Assembly (NCBI GenBank): GCA_963746465.1
Contig: CAVVAY010000005.1
Coordinates: 248,001-312,000 of the forward strand
Source of the DNA: CAVVAY01 sp963746465
Lineage (GTDB): Bacteria > Actinomycetota > Actinomycetes > JACCUZ01
DNA: 64,000 nucleotides
Direction: 5' to 3'
Each line of letters begins with the position of its first letter. Position 1 is the first letter of the stretch. This document shows positions 34,753 through 43,127 of this stretch, in pieces. The notes beneath the pieces were generated by a model, which was not told where the DNA came from, searched no databases, and worked only from the letters and a program-made list of their open reading frames with translations. A program made the position numbers and the translations under genes.

Positions 34753-35547
34753 GTGGCGGACGCTCCCATCGGCATCTTCGACTCCGGGTTCGGGGGGCTC
34801 ACCGTCGCACGCGCCGTGCTCGACCAGCTGCCGCACGAGCCGGTGCTCTACTACGGCGACACCGAGCGACAGCCCTACGGCCCGCGGCCGATCGCCGAGG
34901 TCCGGGCGTTCGCCCTCGAGTGCCTCGACCACCTGGTCGCCCAGGGCGTGAAGATGCTGGTCATCGCCTGCAACAGCGCCAGCGCCGCGGTCCTGCACGA
35001 CGCCCGCGAGCGCTACGACGTTCCGGTGGTCGAGGTGATCCGGCCTGCCGTACGCCGGGCGGTGGCCGCCACTCGCAACGACCACGTCGGCGTCATCTCG
35101 ACCGTCGCCACCAAGACCAGTCGCGCCTACGAGGACGCCCTCGCGGCCGCCCCGCACATCGAGGTCACGACGCAGGCCTGCCCGCGGTTCGTCGAGTTCG
35201 TCGAGCAGGGCGTGACCGGCGGCGAAGAGCTGCTCGCTGTCGCTCACGAGTACCTCGACCCGGTCGCGCGGGCCGGCGTCGACACCCTGATCCTCGGCTG
35301 CACCCACTACCCGCTGCTCACCGGCGTCGTCTCCTACGTGATGGGCGACGGCGTCACCCTCGTCTCCAGCGCCGACGAGACGGCCAAGGACGTCTATCGC
35401 ACCCTGGTCGCCGAAGGCCTGGAGCGTGCGACCGGACTGGCCGAGCCGGAGCACCGGTTCCTCACCACCGGTGACCCGAGCCGTTTCCTCGAGCTGAGCC
35501 GGCGCTTCCTCGGCCCCGAGGCCGGCGGTGTGGAGAAGGTGGCCTGA
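34753..35547 (+). CDS. murI: glutamate racemase
   Basis: 264 residues from GTG 34753. IGIFDSGFGGLTVARAV at the start, the two catalytic cysteines in IACNSASAAV and LGCTHYPLL, and the acidic DTERQPYGPRP are complete. It supplies D-glutamate for peptidoglycan. The frame is open far upstream, but the family start and -10 spacing fix 34753. It is followed 3 bases later by the metallo-hydrolase gene, the usual actinobacterial order. Confidence 0.96.
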   Translation: MADAPIGIFDSGFGGLTVARAVLDQLPHEPVLYYGDTERQPYGPRPIAEVRAFALECLDHLVAQGVKMLVIACNSASAAVLHDARERYDVPVVEVIRPAVRRAVAATRNDHVGVISTVATKTSRAYEDALAAAPHIEVTTQACPRFVEFVEQGVTGGEELLAVAHEYLDPVARAGVDTLILGCTHYPLLTGVVSYVMGDGVTLVSSADETAKDVYRTLVAEGLERATGLAEPEHRFLTTGDPSRFLELSRRFLGPEAGGVEKVA

Positions 35548-35550
35548 CGC

Positions 35551-36304
35551 GTGCGACTCACCGTGGTCGGCTGCTCCGGCTCGTTCCCCGGCCCGGACAG
35601 CGCGGCGTCGTGCTACCTCGTCCAGGCAGACGGGTTCCGGATGCTCGTGGACCTCGGCAGCGGGGCACTCGGCAGCCTGCAGCGGCACATCGACATCGCC
35701 GACATCGACGCCGTGCTCGTCAGCCATCTGCACCCCGACCACTGCATCGACCTCCTGCCGCTCTACGTGGCGCGCACCTACGACCCGCGCCGCCGCTTCG
35801 ACCGGCTGCCCGTCGTGGTCCCTGCCGGCGGTGCCGAGCACCTGGCGCGTGCCTACGGGCGGGCCGAGCGGCCGGGACTGGCCGCCTCCTTCGATTTTTC
35901 GGAGTGGACGACGGGCAGCCGGCAGGTCGGCCCGCTGACGGTGACCGTCGCCCGGATGGCGCACCCGGTCGAGACCTGGGGGATGCGCATCGAGCACGAC
36001 GGCGCCGTGCTGGCCTACTCCGCCGACACCGGGCCGTGCACGACGCTGGCCGAGCTGGCCCGGAGTGCCGACCTCGCGCTGTTCGAGGCCGCGTACGAGA
36101 GCGGTCGTGACGACCACGCACCGCCCGACCTGCACCTCAGCGCCCGCGAGGCCGCCGAGGCCGCGACCGATGCCGGCGTACGGCGACTGGTCCTGACCCA
36201 CCTGCCGCCCTGGAACGACCCGGCGGCTCGCGCGGCGCGATGCGGAGACTGCCTTCGACGGCCCGGTCGAAGTGGCCGCGGCCGGTTCGACGTACGACCT
36301 CTGA
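35551..36304 (+). CDS. MBL-fold metallo-hydrolase, frameshifted near its 3' end
   Basis: From GTG 35551 the frame gives MRLTVVGCSGSFPGPDSAAS, the metal motif SHLHPDHCIDLLPL, AHPVETWGMRIEHDG and YSADTGPC, then LTHLPPWNDPAARAA, all typical of the RNase Z-like family that follows murI. After about 36235 this frame turns arginine-rich and runs to 36417 into rph. One base later in phase the sequence reads AFDGPVEVAAAGSTYDL and stops at 36302-36304, the expected C-terminus. An extra base is therefore likely within 36230-36242. The protein is probably a cytoplasmic zinc hydrolase of unknown substrate. Confidence 0.85.
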
Positions 36305-36328
36305 CGACGGCGTGTCGGTCGGCCGCTC

Positions 36329-36340
36329 TAGGGTCGTGGC
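36329..36340 (+). promoter_or_regulatory. -10 element, leaderless promoter of rph
   Basis: TAGGGT at 36329-36334 lies 6 bases before ATG 36341. Confidence 0.5.
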
Positions 36341-37060
36341 ATGACTCGCATCGACGGACGCACCCCCGACCAGCTGCGCGACGTGCGCATCACCCGCGGC
36401 TGGCTCGACCACGCTGAGGGCTCGGTGCTCGTGGAGTTCGGCAAGACCCGGGTGCTCTGCGCCGCCTCGGTGACCCAGGGCGTGCCGCGGTGGCGCAGGG
36501 GCAGCGGGCTCGGCTGGGTGACGGCGGAGTACGCCATGCTGCCGCGCTCGACCAACACCCGCTCGGACCGCGAGTCGGTCAAGGGCCGGATCGGCGGGCG
36601 CACCCACGAGATCTCCCGTCTGGTGGGCCGGTCGTTGCGCGCCGCGATCGACTACAAGGCGCTGGGCGAGAACACCATCGTGCTCGACTGCGACGTGCTG
36701 CAGGCCGACGGCGGCACCCGCACCGCTGCGATCACCGGCGCGTACGTCGCGCTCGCCGACGCCGTGTCCTGGCTGCGGGCCAAGGGGGCACTGGTGTCGG
36801 AGCCGCTCACCTCCTCGGTCGCCGCCGTGTCGGTGGGCATCGTGGGAGGCGTGCCGATGCTCGACCTCTGCTACGAGGAGGACGTCACGGCCGAGACCGA
36901 CATGAACGTCGTGATGACCGGCTCGGGCGCGTTCGTGGAGGTGCAGGGTACGGCGGAGGCCGAGCCGTTCGACCGGGCGCAGCTCGATGCGTTGCTGGAG
37001 CTCGCGACGGCCGGCTGCCACACCTTGACCGACCTCCAGCAGGCGGCCCTGGACGCATGA
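36341..37060 (+). CDS. rph: ribonuclease PH
   Basis: 239 residues. RIDGRTPDQLRDVRITRGWL, VTAEYAMLPRSTNTRSDRES, IGGRTHEISRLVGRSLRA and LQADGGTRTAAITGAYVAL are the canonical phosphate- and RNA-binding blocks. It trims tRNA 3' ends phosphorolytically in the cytoplasm. The stop overlaps the rdgB ATG (ATGA). Confidence 0.97.
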   Translation: MTRIDGRTPDQLRDVRITRGWLDHAEGSVLVEFGKTRVLCAASVTQGVPRWRRGSGLGWVTAEYAMLPRSTNTRSDRESVKGRIGGRTHEISRLVGRSLRAAIDYKALGENTIVLDCDVLQADGGTRTAAITGAYVALADAVSWLRAKGALVSEPLTSSVAAVSVGIVGGVPMLDLCYEEDVTAETDMNVVMTGSGAFVEVQGTAEAEPFDRAQLDALLELATAGCHTLTDLQQAALDA

Positions 37061-37656
37061 CGGTCCGTCTGGTCCTCGCCACGCGCAACGCGCACAAGGT
37101 CGGCGAGCTGGCCGAGATCCTCGGCGAGGCCGGGCTGGACGTCGACCTGGTGCCGCTGCCTGCCGACGCCCCCGAGGTCGTCGAGGACGGCCTGACCTTC
37201 GCCGAGAACGCGCTGAAGAAAGCCCGCTCGGCCGCGGTGGCAACCGGGCTGCCGTCGGTCGCGGACGACTCCGGGCTCTGCGTCGACGCCTTGAACGGCA
37301 TGCCCGGAGTGTTCTCCGCGCGGTGGGCCGGCACCGGCCGGGACGACGCCTCGAACCTCCAGCTGGTCCTCGACCAGGTGGCCGACGTCCCGGACGAATA
37401 TCGCGGCGCCTCCTTCGTGTGCGCGGCTGCGCTGGCGATGCCGTCCGGGGACGAGCGGCTGGTCGAGGGTCGCGTGACCGGCGTACTGATCAGGACGCCG
37501 CGCGGCACGGGCGGCTTCGGCTACGACCCGGCGTTCGTCCCGCTCGGGCACGAGCTGACCACCGCCGAGATGTCGGCCGAGGAGAAGAACGCGATCTCGC
37601 ACCGCGGCGAGGCGTTCCGCGCCCTCGCGCCGGTGCTGCGCGAGCTGCTCGCCTGA
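37057..37656 (+). CDS. rdgB: RdgB/HAM1 family non-canonical purine NTP pyrophosphatase
   Basis: 199 residues. LVLATRNAHKVGELAEIL, LPSVADDSGLCVDALNG, FSARWAG and GTGGFGYDPAFVP are the substrate- and metal-binding blocks. It removes XTP and dITP from the nucleotide pool. Translationally coupled to rph. Confidence 0.97.
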   Translation: MTVRLVLATRNAHKVGELAEILGEAGLDVDLVPLPADAPEVVEDGLTFAENALKKARSAAVATGLPSVADDSGLCVDALNGMPGVFSARWAGTGRDDASNLQLVLDQVADVPDEYRGASFVCAAALAMPSGDERLVEGRVTGVLIRTPRGTGGFGYDPAFVPLGHELTTAEMSAEEKNAISHRGEAFRALAPVLRELLA

Positions 37657-37658
37657 CG

Positions 37659-37740
37659 TGCGGGAGGGGGGAGTCGAACCCCCACGCCCAGAGGGCACCG
37701 GCTCCTAAGGCCGGCGCGTCTGCCATTCCGCCACTCCCGC
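37659..37740 (-). tRNA. tRNA-Leu(UAG)
   Basis: The minus strand from 37740 starts GCGGGAGTGGCGGAATGG. The anticodon stem-loop CCGGC-CTTAGGA-GCCGG gives anticodon TAG. A long variable arm (class II), GGGGGTTCGACTCCCCC T arm and acceptor CTCCCGC plus A complete it. CCA is not encoded. Confidence 0.95.
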
Positions 37741-37788
37741 GACGGACGTCATCCTAGGCCGCGAGCCCGGCCGCGCCGGAAGCGCAGG

Positions 37789-37842
37789 ATTGGAGCAGAT
37801 CGGGGCAATGCAGTGGCTGCTGACCGCTCCGATCATGAGCGA
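37789..37842. repeat. palindromic repeat, copy 3
   Basis: ATTGGAGCAGA at 37789-37799 and CGCTCCGATCATG near 37825-37837 repeat the arms of copies 1 and 2 with a diverged centre. It fills part of the gap between tRNA-Leu and bcp. Confidence 0.55.
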
Positions 37843-37887
37843 CGGCGCAGATGGCCGCCTGCCCCGGCACTGCCCCCGGGGTCCGCG

Positions 37888-38355
37888 TCAGTCGATGCCG
37901 AGGTCGCGGCGCAGCTTGGCGACGTGGCCGGTGGCCTTGACGCCGTACATCGCCTTCTCGACGGCGCCCGCCTCATCGATGACGAAGGTCGAGCGGATCA
38001 CCCCGGTCACCGTCTTGCCGTACAGCTGCTTCTCGCCGTACGCGCCGTAGGCGTCGAGCACCTCGCGCGAGGGGTCGCAGAGCAGCGGGTAGGGCACGTG
38101 CTCCTCGTCGCGGAACTTCCGCTGCTTCTCCAGCTTGTCCGGCGAGATGCCGAGCACCTCGTAACCATTGCCCTGCAACGAGGCGATGTTGTCGCGGAAG
38201 TCGCAGGCCTGCGTGGTGCAGCCGGGCGTGGACGCCGCGGGGTAGAAGTACAGGACCACCTTGCGACCGCGCAGTGCGGACAGCGTCACCTCGGTGCCGT
38301 CCGGGTCGGGCAGGGTGAAGTCGGGGGCGATGTCGCCGGGGGAGAGCCTCGTCAT
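37888..38355 (-). CDS. bcp: thioredoxin-dependent thiol peroxidase (peroxiredoxin Q/BCP)
   Basis: 155 residues. The peroxidatic Cys46 and nearby resolving Cys51 lie in YPAASTPGCTTQACDFRD, the atypical 2-Cys BCP arrangement. APDFTLPDPDG and LLCDPSREVLDAYGAYG are family blocks. It reduces hydroperoxides using thioredoxin. Divergent from a DUF3618 gene. Confidence 0.96.
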   Translation of the reverse strand: MTRLSPGDIAPDFTLPDPDGTEVTLSALRGRKVVLYFYPAASTPGCTTQACDFRDNIASLQGNGYEVLGISPDKLEKQRKFRDEEHVPYPLLCDPSREVLDAYGAYGEKQLYGKTVTGVIRSTFVIDEAGAVEKAMYGVKATGHVAKLRRDLGID

Positions 38356-38471
38356 GGCTCCACGCTAGTGACGCTCCCATGCGTTCCCGCGGACAGGGAG
38401 GCGCGCGGGAGGCATGCGAGGCAGGATCATGGGCAAGCATCTCGCAAGACAGCGGCCTGGAGGTCCTACCG

Positions 38472-38768
38472 ATGACGAACGCCACCACCGTGCCCGGCGG
38501 GCTGGAGGCCCGCGAGCCGGCGAACCGGCCTGAGCGGACCCCGGCCGAGATCGAGGCCGAGATCGAGCGCACCAGGGCGCGCCTCTCGGGCACGGTCGAC
38601 GCCATCGCCGAGCGGGTCAAGCCCGCCAACGTTGCCCGCCGTGGCGTCGACTCGGCCAAGGGCCAGGTGGTCGACGCTGGAGGCAACCTCCGGGTCCAGC
38701 GGGTGGCCGTCCTGGCGGCTGCCGTGGGGGGCTTTGTCGCGCTGGTCCTCTGGCGCCGCTCACGCTGA
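38472..38768 (+). CDS. DUF3618 domain-containing protein
   Basis: 98 residues from ATG 38472. RTPAEIEAEIERTRARLSGTVDAIAERVKP is the DUF3618 signature, followed by one C-terminal membrane helix (VAVLAAAVGGFVALVLWRR). These small actinobacterial proteins are probably membrane-anchored helical stalks and have no known activity. Two tandem palindromic repeats begin at its stop codon. Confidence 0.88.
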   Translation: MTNATTVPGGLEAREPANRPERTPAEIEAEIERTRARLSGTVDAIAERVKPANVARRGVDSAKGQVVDAGGNLRVQRVAVLAAAVGGFVALVLWRRSR

Positions 38769-38801
38769 ACGCGACAAGTCGCGCCGAACGCGACAAGTCG
38801 C
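38767..38801. repeat. two tandem 16-base repeats with internal palindrome
   Basis: GAACGCGACAAGTCGC occurs at 38767-38782 and again at 38786-38801 (period 19). Each contains GCGAC-AA-GTCGC, a dyad with 5-base arms. They lie 15 bases upstream of a -10-like GATACT, so they could be an operator for the sulfatase operon. Confidence 0.55.
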
Positions 38802-38815
38802 AGCCGCCGGTGAGG

Positions 38816-38828
38816 GATACTCGGTGGT
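38816..38828 (+). promoter_or_regulatory. -10 element before short ORF and sulfatase
   Basis: GATACT at 38816-38821 lies 7 bases before GTG 38829, the same geometry as other leaderless starts here. Confidence 0.45.
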
Positions 38829-38954
38829 GTGAGTGCCAGCGCCAGGACCGTTCCCGAGCTGACCCAGACCGGGTCCAGCCCTCGGCGTGAGCGTGACCTG
38901 CACGCCGTGGCCGCCGAGCGGCTCCAGGACGGCCGGACGGGGCTGTACCTCTGA
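38829..38954 (+). CDS. 41-residue hypothetical protein upstream of sulfatase
   Basis: GTG 38829 opens MSASARTVPELTQTGSSPRR and the frame continues to RLQDGRTGLYL, stop 38952-38954. It has a leaderless-type -10 box and its stop (CTGA) overlaps the probable sulfatase start. It is hydrophilic with no membrane or signal segment and matches no family I know. It may be a real small protein, a leader peptide, or the true N-terminus of the sulfatase if a base is wrong. Confidence 0.45.
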   Translation: MSASARTVPELTQTGSSPRRERDLHAVAAERLQDGRTGLYL

Positions 38955-40384
38955 GCACGCCGCCGCCCCCCGTCATCCGCCACTCGCCACTCCGCCGCCC
39001 CGGGCGGCTGCTTGCGTCGGCGGCAGTCGCCGCTGCCCTGATCCTCGCGGCCCTCGACCCCGGCGGTCTGGGTCCCGCCACGGGCGCGGTCGCGAACTCC
39101 GACGGTTCGCGCCCGAACGTCGTGATCATGCTGACCGACGACCAGCGCTTCGACACCCTGGCCCAGATGCCGGCTGTGCAGAGCCTGCTGGTGCGCAAGG
39201 GCACGACCTTCAGCAACGGCATGGTGCCCACCCCGCTGTGCTGCCCGTCGCGAGCGACGATCCTCACCGGTCTCTACGCGCACAACACGCAGGTGTTCGG
39301 GAACGGCGACATCGGCGGCGACCGGTGGGGCGGCTGGCCGCAGTTCCGTCGCCGCGGCCTCGAGTACCGCACGATCGCCACCGCCCTGCATGCGCGCGGC
39401 TACCGCACCGGCCTCTTCGGCAAGTACCTCAACAACTTCGCCAACTCGACCGGCCCGGGCTACAAGCCGCCGGGCTGGGACACGTTCACGGCGTTCCGCT
39501 ACATCCGCGGCGCCTACTTCGACTACCGGCTCTCCGACGGCAGCTGGCACGGGCACGAGGCGCGCGACTACTCCACCGACGTGCTCGCCCGCCGGGCCAG
39601 CCGCTTCATCAAGAACACGCCCCGCAACAAGCCACTCTTCATGTACTTCGCTCCGTTCGGGCCGCACAAGCCGTACATCCCGGCTCCGCGACACGTGGGC
39701 GCCGCTGCCGACCTGCCTTCGCTGGCTCCCGTCGAGGACAACCCCGGCACCCGCCCGCTGTGGAAGTCGGCCGGCCACTCCGCACCGCTCGCCGAGGTCG
39801 ACACCGTGCGCGAGGCTCAGGTCGAGACACTGATGTCGGTCGACGACGCCGTCCGCAAGATCGTCCGCACCATGGGGAAGGCCGGCCGGGCACGGGACAC
39901 GCTGTTCATCTTCGCCTCCGACAACGGCTACTTCTGGGGCGAGCACGGGCTGCTCGGCAAGGACGCACCGTACGACGCAGGGATCCGCGTGCCGATCGTC
40001 ATGCGCTGGGACGGCGAGGCCCCGGCGGGCGTGACCGATGACCGGCTGGCGCTCAACGTCGACTTCGCCGGCACGATCTCGCGGGCGGCCTCGGCCGGCA
40101 TGACGACCGACGGGTTGGACCTGATCGGCTCCCGCCGTCGTACCGGTTTCGTCGTCGAGGCGATGGACGGGTACGCCGGGCGGCCGGCGTACTGCGGCTG
40201 GCGGACGCGTACCCACCTCTACGTCCGCTGGGCCACCGGCCGGACCGAGCTGTACGACTACCGCGCCGACCCCCACGAGCTGGACAACCTGGCCGGCCAG
40301 CCGCAGGTCGCCGAGCTGCAGTCACGGATGCGGGCGCACGCCACGAAGCACTGCAACCCGGAACCGCCCGGCTTCGACTGGTAG
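38951..40384 (+). CDS. secreted sulfatase (cysteine class), start codon uncertain
   Basis: The sulfatase core is clear: VVIMLTDDQRFDTL, CCPSRATILTGLYAHNTQ (CxPSR formylglycine site), LFGKYLNNF, FIFASDNGYFWGEHG, and a C-terminus CNPEPPGFDW shared with the paralogue at 19155-20654. The in-frame sequence upstream encodes a signal-like segment (RRPGRLLASAAVAAALILAAL), but no ATG, GTG or TTG lies before GTG 39122, which is inside the core. CTG 38951, overlapping the previous stop as CTGA, is the only candidate that keeps the signal. A misread GTG is possible. Substrate unknown. Confidence 0.85.
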   Translation: MSTPPPPVIRHSPLRRPGRLLASAAVAAALILAALDPGGLGPATGAVANSDGSRPNVVIMLTDDQRFDTLAQMPAVQSLLVRKGTTFSNGMVPTPLCCPSRATILTGLYAHNTQVFGNGDIGGDRWGGWPQFRRRGLEYRTIATALHARGYRTGLFGKYLNNFANSTGPGYKPPGWDTFTAFRYIRGAYFDYRLSDGSWHGHEARDYSTDVLARRASRFIKNTPRNKPLFMYFAPFGPHKPYIPAPRHVGAAADLPSLAPVEDNPGTRPLWKSAGHSAPLAEVDTVREAQVETLMSVDDAVRKIVRTMGKAGRARDTLFIFASDNGYFWGEHGLLGKDAPYDAGIRVPIVMRWDGEAPAGVTDDRLALNVDFAGTISRAASAGMTTDGLDLIGSRRRTGFVVEAMDGYAGRPAYCGWRTRTHLYVRWATGRTELYDYRADPHELDNLAGQPQVAELQSRMRAHATKHCNPEPPGFDW

Positions 40385-40507
40385 CGAGCGTCAGCCGCGG
40401 ACGAACTGCCAGTGCGTTGCCAGGTCGGTCCTGTCGCGCGTCCAGGCAGCTCGGCGAACCTCTCGTCACGACCCGACCTCCGGGGCGATGACGAGAAGGA
40501 GATCGAG

Positions 40508-41008
40508 ATGGACGACGACCAGCAGGCGACCATGCCCGGGGCACCCCGCAGCGCCCTCGCGCGCTGGGGCCGTCCCGGAGCGTTCGCTGCGGCGGGTCTG
40601 GTCGCCGGCGGACTGCTCGCCGGCTCACTGTCCGCCAGCGCCGACGACACGCCGAGCACGGCGACCGAGGGCTCGAGCGGCACGGCCACGGCACCGCCGT
40701 CGGCGGGCAACACCGACCCCTCGCAGCCGCAGCGCCCCGACGAGCAGCTGCTCACCGGCAGCACCGCCGACAAAGTGAAGGCGGCGGCTCTCGCCAAGTA
40801 CCCGGGCGCCACCGTCGTCCGGATCGAGACCGACTCGGACGGCGTCTACGAGGCGCACCTGACGAAGGCCGACGGAACACCGGTCACGGTCGAGGTGGAC
40901 AAGAACTTCGCCGTCACCGGGATCGAGCAGGGCGGCCCGGGTGGCCACGGCGGGCCAGGCCAGCCGCCTGACGAGTCCGGCACCAGTGCGAGCGGCTACG
41001 CCACCTGA
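40508..41008 (+). CDS. PepSY-like exported or membrane-anchored protein
   Basis: 166 residues from ATG 40508 (AAGGAGAT upstream). An N-terminal membrane or signal segment (GAFAAAGLVAGGLLAGSLSASA, about 24-45) is followed by a Ser/Thr/Pro linker and a domain TADKVKAAALAKYPGATVVRIETDSDGVYEAHL that resembles PepSY propeptide-like modules. It ends in a Gly-rich tail. Probably extracellular; function unknown. Confidence 0.8.
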   Translation: MDDDQQATMPGAPRSALARWGRPGAFAAAGLVAGGLLAGSLSASADDTPSTATEGSSGTATAPPSAGNTDPSQPQRPDEQLLTGSTADKVKAAALAKYPGATVVRIETDSDGVYEAHLTKADGTPVTVEVDKNFAVTGIEQGGPGGHGGPGQPPDESGTSASGYAT

Positions 41009-41056
41009 CCGATTTTCTCGGGACCGAACCCCGCTGGTAACCTCTCCTCTGCTCAC

Positions 41057-41129
<73 letters not shown>

Positions 41130-41140
41130 CAGCCACGGCC

Positions 41141-41171
41141 TGGCCTCTCGTCCTCACAGGGCGGGAGGCCA
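41141..41171 (+). terminator. hairpin after tRNA-Lys
   Basis: TGGCCTCTCG (41141-41150) pairs with CGGGAGGCCA (41162-41171), one G-T wobble, 11-base loop. There is only a short T-rich tract after it. Likely ends the tRNA transcript. Confidence 0.5.
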
Positions 41172-41340
41172 GCGTCGTTTCCGGGGCCAGATTGGCCACC
41201 TCAGCAGCGGCCTGGCGTGGGTATCTGCGCTGATGGTGATGGTGGAGTGCCCGAGCATCTCCGACACCGTCTCGGGTCGGCGCCCCGGCCAGCGCGAGCG
41301 TGGCGACACCGTGCCGCAGGTCGTGCAGCTGGCAAGGTGT
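41154..41340 (-). pseudogene. tyrosine recombinase (phage integrase) C-terminal remnant
   Basis: On the minus strand LHDLRHGVATLALAG (41283-41330) and ETVSEMLGHSTITISADTHA (41215-41273) are the HxxR and LGH blocks of tyrosine integrases, but they lie in different frames. The nucleophilic tyrosine position reads H (ADTHA for ADTY), and a further shift separates AAAEVANLAPE. No catalytic domain start is present. It abuts tRNA-Lys, the classic orientation for an integrated element, and marks the edge of a lower-GC region. Confidence 0.75.
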
Positions 41341-41343
41341 CCC

Positions 41344-42279
41344 TCAGGGTGATTGCCTATGCATCTCCAAGACGCGAATGATCGTCCTGCCGGAGGTCCG
41401 TTGACCCTGGGCCAGCGTAGTGGGCGCCTCATGCAACGTCCGTACGGCTCCGACTCTCGGTGAGAGTCGCCCGTCTCGCAGCCGCTGAGCGAGGGTCGCC
41501 AGCTGAGCGCGATCCGGTTCGACGACGAAGAAGACGGCTCGTCCGCCCTCGGGCTTGCGCCTGGGCGGTGCCGCGACAGTGACCAGCGTGCCGCCAGGAC
41601 GTACCATTCCAGCGCAACGCTCGAGGACGTCGCCACCGATCACGTCGAAGACCACGTCGAACTTGCCCAGGCTCTCCAACGCTTCGGTGTCGAGGTCGAG
41701 GAAGGCGTCAGCGCCCAGGTCGAGCGTGATGTCCCTGTCGGTGGACCGACCGACGCCGACAACTGTGGCCCCGACGTCGCGCGCGAGCTGCACGGCGAGG
41801 GACCCGACCCCGCCAGCAGCGCCGGTGACCAAGACGGTCTGCCCGGCCACCAGACGGGCGTGGTCGAACAGGCCCTGCAATGCGGTCAGCCCAGAGATCG
41901 GCAGCGCTGCTGCCGTCGTGTGGTCGATGTCGGCGGGCAGAGGTGCGAGGTTGCGTGCCTCCACCGCGGCGTACTCGGCCAGCGAGCCGTTGCGGGCCCA
42001 GTCCATGAGCCCGAACACCCTCTGACCAACGGTGAAACCCGTTGTGCCGAAGCCCAGTTCCACCACGACCCCTGAAAGCTCGTGCCCAGGAATGCTCGGC
42101 GTCCGGTCGCGACCAGCGCGGTCGGACCAGGTGGACGGCCAATCGAGCTCTCCACGGGTGAACCCCGCGGCATGCACCTGCACGATCACGTCGTTCTCCG
42201 CGACGTGCGGGTAGGGCAGCTCTGTCAGGCGCATTCCGTGAATTCCGGCGGCACGGTCGCGAACAGTGACGGCCAACAT
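41344..42279 (-). CDS. NADP-dependent zinc-independent oxidoreductase (quinone oxidoreductase-like MDR)
   Basis: 311 residues from ATG 42279 (GAAGGAG upstream). MRLTELPYPHVAENDVIVQVHAAG, PGHELSGVVVELG and the nucleotide site TVLVTGAAGGVGSLAVQLA place it in the medium-chain reductase family without structural zinc cysteines. It probably reduces quinones or enones with NADPH. It is first in a group of redox genes typical of ECF41/SigJ neighbourhoods. Confidence 0.9.
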   Translation of the reverse strand: MLAVTVRDRAAGIHGMRLTELPYPHVAENDVIVQVHAAGFTRGELDWPSTWSDRAGRDRTPSIPGHELSGVVVELGFGTTGFTVGQRVFGLMDWARNGSLAEYAAVEARNLAPLPADIDHTTAAALPISGLTALQGLFDHARLVAGQTVLVTGAAGGVGSLAVQLARDVGATVVGVGRSTDRDITLDLGADAFLDLDTEALESLGKFDVVFDVIGGDVLERCAGMVRPGGTLVTVAAPPRRKPEGGRAVFFVVEPDRAQLATLAQRLRDGRLSPRVGAVRTLHEAPTTLAQGQRTSGRTIIRVLEMHRQSP

Positions 42280-42372
42280 GACGCTCCTTCCATGGTGGTG
42301 CCTTGGGCGCACAGTCATCCCGCCCCGGCGGTGATGACTCTGGACATTGGCCACGACATCCGGCAAGACGGA

Positions 42373-42846
42373 CTAGCCATACTGGCCGGGCCGGTAATCA
42401 CCGGCGGGCTGCTGAACGATGACGTTCAGCCTGTTGATCGCATTGATCAGAGCGATCGCGGACACGAGGGCGGCGAGCTGTTCCTCGTCGTAGTGCTTGG
42501 TGACATTCTCCCAAGCCTGGTCGGTGACCCCACCGGCTGCGTCCGCGATGCGGCTTCCCTGCTCGGTCAGTTCCAAGGCAGCACGCTCGGCCTCGGTGAA
42601 GACCGTCGTGTCCCGCCATGCAGCAACCAGGTTGATGCGCACCGGGGACTCACCCGCCGCGGCGGCGTCCTTGGTGTGCATGTCGGTGCAGAAGCCGCAC
42701 CCGTTGATCTGACTAGCGCGGAGCCTCACCAGCTCCAGTGTCAGAGCGGGGAGCGTCGAGTGGGACACCACTCGGTTCGCGGAGACGAGGTACTTGAGGA
42801 ACTTGCTGGCAGTCGCATTCTCAGAGATCTTCAACCTGGCGTCCAT
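42373..42846 (-). CDS. carboxymuconolactone decarboxylase family protein (AhpD-like)
   Basis: 157 residues from ATG 42846 (GAAGGAG upstream). The CxxC redox pair in INGCGFCTDMHTKDA is the AhpD-type active site. The fold is all-helical. Such proteins reduce peroxides or act as small disulfide reductases. It lies 4 kb from an ECF41-type sigma gene, whose family is known to control adjacent carboxymuconolactone decarboxylase, oxidoreductase or epimerase genes. Confidence 0.92.
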   Translation of the reverse strand: MDARLKISENATASKFLKYLVSANRVVSHSTLPALTLELVRLRASQINGCGFCTDMHTKDAAAAGESPVRINLVAAWRDTTVFTEAERAALELTEQGSRIADAAGGVTDQAWENVTKHYDEEQLAALVSAIALINAINRLNVIVQQPAGDYRPGQYG

Positions 42847-43127
42847 GGTGGACTCCTTCGCTGTCGGAAGTGCTGGATGCATGACGAAACGGCTCGTCAG
42901 GAGGTGAGGGACGGGACCTGACGCTGGCCGCGCGGCCACATCGCGGCGTGCCGGAGATGACGCGGCGCACGTGGCCGGCGAGGCCAGTAGTGGGGCCGCC
43001 GAGGACGCGGACGTCAACGGAGGGCGGATGGCTGGCACACGGATAGATCTCCTCCCGGATGAAGGGCGGCAGGTCACGGAGGACTGACAGCGTGAACCGG
43101 CCGACGCGCCGGCTCGCGCAGACGCCG

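Noticed and set aside
42847..43127. Possible gene fragment between the AhpD-like and membrane protein genes
   Set aside because: An open minus-strand frame passes through (for example DLPPFIREEIYPCASHPPS), but it has no start of its own and no family match; I could not support a gene.
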